A stretch of 11,073 bases of DNA from WHSM01 sp050701695 (GTDB taxonomy: Bacteria > Actinomycetota > Actinomycetes > Mycobacteriales > Micromonosporaceae), in the NCBI GenBank assembly GCA_050701695.1, contig JBOGDE010000190.1, positions 1 through 11,073 of the forward strand, given 5' to 3'. Each line of letters begins with the position of its first letter. Position 1 is the first letter of the stretch. The translations under genes and the position numbers were made by a program. This document shows, in pieces, positions 8,078-11,073 of the stretch. Under the pieces are notes generated by a model. It was not told the DNA's origin and did not search any database. It saw only the letters and a list, made by a program, of their open reading frames with translations.

Positions 8078-8105
8078 CCGGCAACTAACCGGCAACTAAC
8101 CGGCA
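8078..8105. repeat. 11-bp tandem repeat upstream of the secreted cluster
   Basis: Two perfect copies of CCGGCAACTAA (8078-8099) are followed by a partial third, CCGGCA (8100-8105). On the - strand each unit reads TTAGTTGCCGG. The repeat lies about 175 bp upstream of the first secreted-protein gene and about 55 bp from the transposase relic. An iterated operator or a scar of element movement are both possible. Confidence 0.8.
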
Positions 8106-8158
8106 CGTTCCCACTGTCGAAAAGCGGCACCCGGCCGACGGTGTCGGCGGCCTGGACA

Positions 8159-8281
8159 ATCGACGAAGTCGGGTCGACCACCGACCGTTGAGGAGGCCGT
8201 GGCCCTCTGCGTGGATGAGAAGTCGCAGGTCCAGGCCCTCTCGACCGCACCGCGCCGGTCCTGCCGCTACGGCCCGGGTGA
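8159..8281 (+). pseudogene. Decayed IS630-family transposase fragment
   Basis: Codons from 8190 give EEAVALCVDEKSQVQAL, the highly characteristic IS630-type stretch around the second catalytic aspartate (VDEKSQ). Shifting frame by two bases at 8241-8242 continues with DRTAPVLPLRPG (8243-8278), exactly the residues that normally follow, then TGA at 8279. Upstream, IDEVG at 8159-8173 is in the same frame as the last part and resembles the DVVGLYLDPPE region, so a 2-bp loss before 8190 and a 2-bp gain at 8241 explain all three pieces. Only about 40 codons of a roughly 350-residue transposase remain, with no helix-turn-helix and no terminal repeats seen. It is a dead relic. Confidence 0.82.
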
Positions 8282-8363
8282 ACCCGGGGGGATTCGCTGG
8301 CCCCGCAACCCGAGGATCACGCGCCAGCTTCGGAAGCGTCAAAGATCATCACTTACCCGACAC

Positions 8364-8369
8364 TAGGAT
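8364..8369 (+). promoter_or_regulatory. Possible -10 element for trkA
   Basis: TAGGAT fits the actinobacterial TANNNT -10 pattern. Transcription from it would start near 8376, downstream of the ATG at 8368 but upstream of the TTG at 8398, favouring the TTG as start. There is no good -35 match at the usual spacing (8341-8346 reads AAAGAT), so support is modest. Confidence 0.3.
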
Positions 8370-8397
8370 GGGGCGACGCTTCGCGGAAGGAAGACCA

Positions 8398-9072
8398 TTG
8401 GCTGACGTCGACAAGCCCGGACGTGGCGACGGGGTGGCGGTGATCGGGCTGGGCCGGTTCGGCGGGCAGGTGGCCGCCTCACTGGAACGGCTGGGACACG
8501 AGGTGCTCGCCATCGACAGCGACGCCGCGCTGGTGCAGAAGTGGGCCGACCACCTCACCCACGTGGTGGAGGCCGACGCCACCGACGAGGACGCGCTGCG
8601 CCAGCTGGGGGTCGCCGATCTGCCGCGCGCCGTGGTCGGCATCGGCACCGACATCGAGGCGAGCGCGCTCACCGTGATCAGCCTGTCGGCGCTGGACGTC
8701 CCCGAGATCTGGGCGAAGGCGATCACCGCCAAACACGGGCAGATCCTGGAACGCATCGGCGCCCACCACGTGGTCTACCCCGAGGCGGCGATGGGCGAGC
8801 GCGTGGCCCACCTGGTGACCGGCAAGATGATCGACTTCATCGAGTTCGACGACGGGTACGCCATCGTGAAGACCCGCGCCCCAGGGGAGGCGGTCGAACG
8901 CACGTTGGCCGATTCGGCACTGCGCACCAAGTACGGGGTCACCGTGGTGGGCGTGAAGTCACCCGGCCAGGACTTCACGTACGCCCGTCCCGAGACCGTG
9001 GTCAGCCGTGGCGACCTGCTGATCGTCTCCGGCTCCACCAAGGACGTCGAGCGCTTCGCCGCCGTCACCTGA
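8398..9072 (+). CDS. trkA: TrkA family potassium uptake regulatory protein (RCK)
   Basis: This 224-residue cytoplasmic protein is a single-unit RCK regulator that binds nucleotide and gates a TrkH/KtrB-type potassium transporter. The Rossmann motif GLGRFG (17-22) is followed by the acidic residue closing the second strand (AIDSD, 38-42). The TrkA-N domain runs to about 140. A TrkA-C domain occupies about 145-222 (KYGVTVVGV, PETVVSRGDLLIVSG). TTG 8398 is chosen for its AAGGA site six bases upstream and because 224 residues is the usual length. ATG 8368 would add ten residues but has no spaced ribosome site. No membrane transporter partner lies in the window. It converges on ppx. Confidence 0.93.
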   Translation: MADVDKPGRGDGVAVIGLGRFGGQVAASLERLGHEVLAIDSDAALVQKWADHLTHVVEADATDEDALRQLGVADLPRAVVGIGTDIEASALTVISLSALDVPEIWAKAITAKHGQILERIGAHHVVYPEAAMGERVAHLVTGKMIDFIEFDDGYAIVKTRAPGEAVERTLADSALRTKYGVTVVGVKSPGQDFTYARPETVVSRGDLLIVSGSTKDVERFAAVT

Positions 9073-9087
9073 GCCCGCTACGTACCG

Positions 9088-9195
9088 GCCCGCCGTCCGC
9101 GACGGTGGCAGTGGCAGGTGGCGATCAGGTGTTGTCCATGTGGCGTCGGGGAAATCGGTTCCTACCGACGCGGATTGGCCAATGCTCTTCGTCTC
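9088..9195 (-). repeat. Right copy of the ~110-bp dispersed intergenic repeat, inverted
   Basis: Reverse-complemented, this segment matches 31-149. The core at 9118-9187 differs from the left copy at four of 70 positions. Its hairpin is perfect here: GCGTCGG (9143-9149) and GGAA pair with TTCC and CCGACGC (9165-9171), with loop ATCGG and a two-base TA bulge. It fills the gap between the convergent ends of trkA (9072) and ppx (9223), the same type of location as the left copy. This copy lacks the CCACAG expansion and has an extra ACCGTC-like insert near its far end. Confidence 0.95.
9090..9108 (+). terminator. Hairpin just after trkA
   Basis: An 8-bp stem with one G-T wobble (9090-9097 with 9101-9108, containing CCGTC/GACGG) closes a 3-base loop 17 bp past the trkA stop. 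The wobble pairs only in the + strand transcript, suiting a trkA terminator. No U-tract follows. It overlaps one end of the dispersed repeat. Confidence 0.4.
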
Positions 9196-9222
9196 AGGGC
9201 TGCGGGCCCGGGAACGCGCCGA

Positions 9223-10125
9223 TCAAGTCAGCGAGTACGCGATGCCGTCCAGAATGTCGTGTTCGCTGGCAACCACGGAATCGGCGCCGACCTGCTCCAT
9301 CACGATCCGCAGGATCAGCGCGCCGCCGCCGATCACGTCTACTCGGCCGGGGTGCATCAGGCCGATCCTCGCCCGCTCGTCGTGCGTCATCGCCAGCAGC
9401 TCACCGGTCACCCGGGCCACCTCGGCGTACGGGATCCGGGCGTGGTGGATCGCGTCCGGGTCGTACGCCGGTAGCCCGAGCGCGATCCCGGCGACCGTGG
9501 TGACCGAGCCGGCGAGCCCCACCAGGGTCGCGGCCCGCCGTCCGGGCACTGTGTCCAGTGCCCGCGCCACCGCCGTACCGACGTCAGCCTCGGCGGCGGT
9601 GAGCTGCGCCGCGGTCGGGGGGTCGTCGCGCAGGTGCCGTTCGGTCATCCGGACACAGCCGATGTCGACGCTGGCCGCCGCCTCGGCGTCGCCGGTGCCG
9701 AGCACGAACTCGGTCGAGCCACCGCCGATGTCGACCACCAGGTACGGCGATTCCAGCCCCGCCGGCAGGCCCCGCACCGCCCCGGTGAACGACAGGTGCG
9801 CTTCTTCCTCACCGGTGATCACCTCGGGGTCGACGCCGAGCACGTCGCGCACCATGGTCTGGAAATCTCCCGCGTTGGCCGCGTCGCGGCTGGCGCTGGT
9901 GGCGACCATCCGGACCCGCTCCGCGCCGCGGTCCGCGATCACACCGGCATAGTCGACCAGGGCGCTCCGGGTGCGTTCCAGCGCGGCGCCGGAGATCCGG
10001 CCGGTACGGTCGACGCCTTCCCCCAGCCGCACGATCCCCATCCGGCGTACCACATCGACACCGTCATCACTGACGAGCAGCCGGACCGAGTTGGTGCCGC
10101 AGTCGATCGCCGCGACCCGGGTCAC
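9223..10125 (-). CDS. ppx: Ppx/GppA family phosphatase (exopolyphosphatase-like)
   Basis: This 300-residue protein belongs to the short actinobacterial Ppx/GppA type, part of the ASKHA fold, acting on polyphosphate or pppGpp in the family. Phosphate-binding and catalytic motifs are visible: DCGTNSVRLL (8-17), ATSASRDAAN (75-84), GEEEA (105-109), DIGGGSTEF (132-140), GLAGSVTT (203-210) and the C-terminal SEHDILDGIAY (287-297). The GTG at 10125 overlaps the DUF501 stop in GTGA and has GGAGGAG five bases upstream. The longer frame to 10167 lies within DUF501. Order ftsB-DUF501-ppx matches mycobacterial Rv1024-Rv1026, so it is the Rv1026 (Ppx2) counterpart. Its real substrate cannot be read from sequence. 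Confidence 0.95.
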   Translation of the reverse strand: MTRVAAIDCGTNSVRLLVSDDGVDVVRRMGIVRLGEGVDRTGRISGAALERTRSALVDYAGVIADRGAERVRMVATSASRDAANAGDFQTMVRDVLGVDPEVITGEEEAHLSFTGAVRGLPAGLESPYLVVDIGGGSTEFVLGTGDAEAAASVDIGCVRMTERHLRDDPPTAAQLTAAEADVGTAVARALDTVPGRRAATLVGLAGSVTTVAGIALGLPAYDPDAIHHARIPYAEVARVTGELLAMTHDERARIGLMHPGRVDVIGGGALILRIVMEQVGADSVVASEHDILDGIAYSLT

Positions 10126-10637
10126 TCGGGCTCCTCCGCCGACACGCAGGGCCCGGGCCGCCACCATTCGCCGAGCAGGTCACGGGTCTCGTCGCCGAAC
10201 GGGTTGACTCCGGGCCCGGCGGCCAGCGCGTGCGCCAGATGTACGTGCAGGCACTTCACCCGGTCCGGCATCCCGCCAGCGGAGATCCCCGCGATCTCCG
10301 ATACGTCACCGAGCTCCGCCCGGCGGCGCAGGTAGTCCTCGTGGGCTGCCCGGTAGCGAGCGGCCAGCGACGGGTCCTCGCGCAACCGGTCGGTCATGGC
10401 GGCCATCAGCCCCTGCGACTCCAGGGTGCCGACCGCGCTCGCCGCCCGGGGGCAGGTCAGGTAGTACGTGGTGGGGAACGGCGTACCGTCGGCGAGCCGG
10501 GGCGCAGTGGCGACCACGTCGGGCAGCCCGCACGGACACCGGTGCGCCACCGCTTCGACCCCACGGGGTGGCCGCCCCAACTGCGCCCGCACCGCGGCCA
10601 GGTCATTGTCGTCGGCACTCACGCGTACACCCGCCAC
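10122..10637 (-). CDS. DUF501 domain protein
   Basis: This 171-residue protein is the counterpart of mycobacterial Rv1025. Conserved features are a CPCG segment (34-37), DGTPFPTTYYLTCP (50-63), and GGMPDRVKCLHVHLAHALA (121-139) followed by GVNPFGDE (143-150). The Cys and His residues suggest metal binding, but no function is established. The GTG at 10637 is 9 bp after the ftsB stop with a weak ribosome site. A GTG at 10622 would drop five non-conserved residues. Its stop overlaps ppx by 4 bp, so the two are probably translationally coupled. Confidence 0.93.
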   Translation of the reverse strand: MAGVRVSADDNDLAAVRAQLGRPPRGVEAVAHRCPCGLPDVVATAPRLADGTPFPTTYYLTCPRAASAVGTLESQGLMAAMTDRLREDPSLAARYRAAHEDYLRRRAELGDVSEIAGISAGGMPDRVKCLHVHLAHALAAGPGVNPFGDETRDLLGEWWRPGPCVSAEEPE

Positions 10638-10646
10638 GCTGCCCGC

Positions 10647-11073
10647 TCACGACCCACCGTCGGCGGCGGCGAGGCTGCCCCACATCCGTTCGTGCCAGGC
10701 TCCGCCCGCACCGCGCTTACCCGCCGCGGCCTTGTCGGCGGCACCCTTGCCGGAGTCGATCACCACGTACGGCACCTCGTCGGGTCGGATGTAGTGCAGC
10801 CGGCTGCGCGCCTGGGCGCGCACGTACTCCGGGTCGTCCCACTTCTTCAGGTCACGTTCCAGCTCGGCGATCCGCTTCTCCTGGGCGTCCTGCGCCCCGG
10901 TGAGCCGCTCGATCTCGGCGCGCTGCGTCAGGTACGTCCGGACCGGGTACGCGTAGGCCAGCACCAGCGCGGAGAGCACCAGCGCGAGGATCGCGGCGCG
11001 CCCGGTGAACCTGCCCTTCGGGCGGGGCGCCCTGGTGCGCTTGGCGCCGCCGGAGCGGTTCGCCGCGGTACGT
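10647..11073 (-). CDS. ftsB: FtsB/DivIC septum formation initiator protein (5' end beyond window)
   Basis: The visible 141 residues lack only the N-terminus, since the frame is open to the right edge. A basic, Gly/Arg/Lys-rich cytoplasmic stretch precedes one membrane helix (AAILALVLSALVLAYAYPV). A coiled coil follows (RAEIERLTGAQDAQEKRIAELERDL, read in two pieces) and then the family signature DPEYVRAQARSRLHYIRPDE. The tail is Ala/Gly/Lys-rich. FtsB links the FtsQ and FtsL proteins in the divisome at the septum. The protein is type II, with the coiled coil outside the membrane. In mycobacteria the gene lies between eno and the DUF501 gene, so eno may follow just beyond the right edge. Confidence 0.93.
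   Translation of the reverse strand, partial: RTAANRSGGAKRTRAPRPKGRFTGRAAILALVLSALVLAYAYPVRTYLTQRAEIERLTGAQDAQEKRIAELERDLKKWDDPEYVRAQARSRLHYIRPDEVPYVVIDSGKGAADKAAAGKRGAGGAWHERMWGSLAAADGGS

Larger units (their letters stand above)
7904..8397. other. Divergent non-coding region between secreted cluster and trkA
   Basis: These 494 bases separate the leftward secreted-protein cluster from rightward trkA, so both promoters should lie here. Contents are a 12-bp direct repeat (7936-7960), an 11-bp tandem repeat (8078-8105), a decayed IS630-type transposase fragment (8159-8281) and a -10-like hexamer for trkA (8364-8369). The trkA frame is open back to 8188, but only because it crosses the transposase relic in a different frame. 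Confidence 0.7.

Noticed and set aside
8130..8152. A small GCCGAC/GTCGGC hairpin before the transposase relic
   Set aside because: Only six pairs with a 3-base loop and no gene ending nearby. Such stems are common by chance at this base composition.
9132..9140. TTGTCCATG inside the repeat, resembling a DnaA box
   Set aside because: It matches TTGTCCACA at only seven of nine positions, occurs once per repeat copy and has no origin context.
8541..9503. A 320-codon + strand open frame overlapping trkA and ppx
   Set aside because: It is Arg/Gly-rich, out of frame with trkA and antisense to ppx, with no motif.

Overview
The window is typical of a high-GC actinobacterium. GC is roughly 70-75% in the housekeeping genes, GTG/TTG starts and 4-bp stop/start overlaps are frequent, and the right end carries the actinobacterial order ftsB/divIC - DUF501 - Ppx/GppA phosphatase (as in Mycobacterium Rv1024-Rv1025-Rv1026). 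The style suggests Micromonosporaceae, but that is an inference.

Layout. Bases 1-25 look like the last seven codons of a + strand gene. Bases 178-5985 hold a leftward (- strand) set of seven genes in a tight series: dienelactone hydrolase family enzyme, family 5 uracil-DNA glycosylase, DUF4129 membrane protein, a small two-helix membrane protein, MoxR AAA+ ATPase, DUF58 protein, and a multi-pass membrane protein. The last five form a MoxR/DUF58/DUF4129 envelope-associated module. Bases 5986-6316 are non-coding, with a strong hairpin and an operator-like repeat. Bases 6317-7903 hold three tandem leftward genes for small secreted cysteine-containing proteins. Their GC is clearly lower (near 50% in sampled lines of the first and last genes), and all three share a D-x3-D-G core motif. 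Bases 7904-8397 are non-coding, with two short tandem repeats and a decayed IS630-type transposase fragment. A + strand TrkA-type potassium regulator follows (8398-9072). It converges on a leftward cell-division/polyphosphate cluster, ppx, DUF501 and 5'-truncated ftsB (9223-11073).

The two most interesting features are not single housekeeping genes. First, a repeat of about 110 bp occurs twice in inverted orientation (31-149 and 9088-9195). Each copy lies between convergent gene ends, and the 70-bp core is 66/70 identical and contains a conserved hairpin. Second, the low-GC secreted-protein cassette lies next to a transposase relic, suggesting a horizontally acquired or fast-evolving island of undescribed exported proteins inserted between housekeeping blocks.
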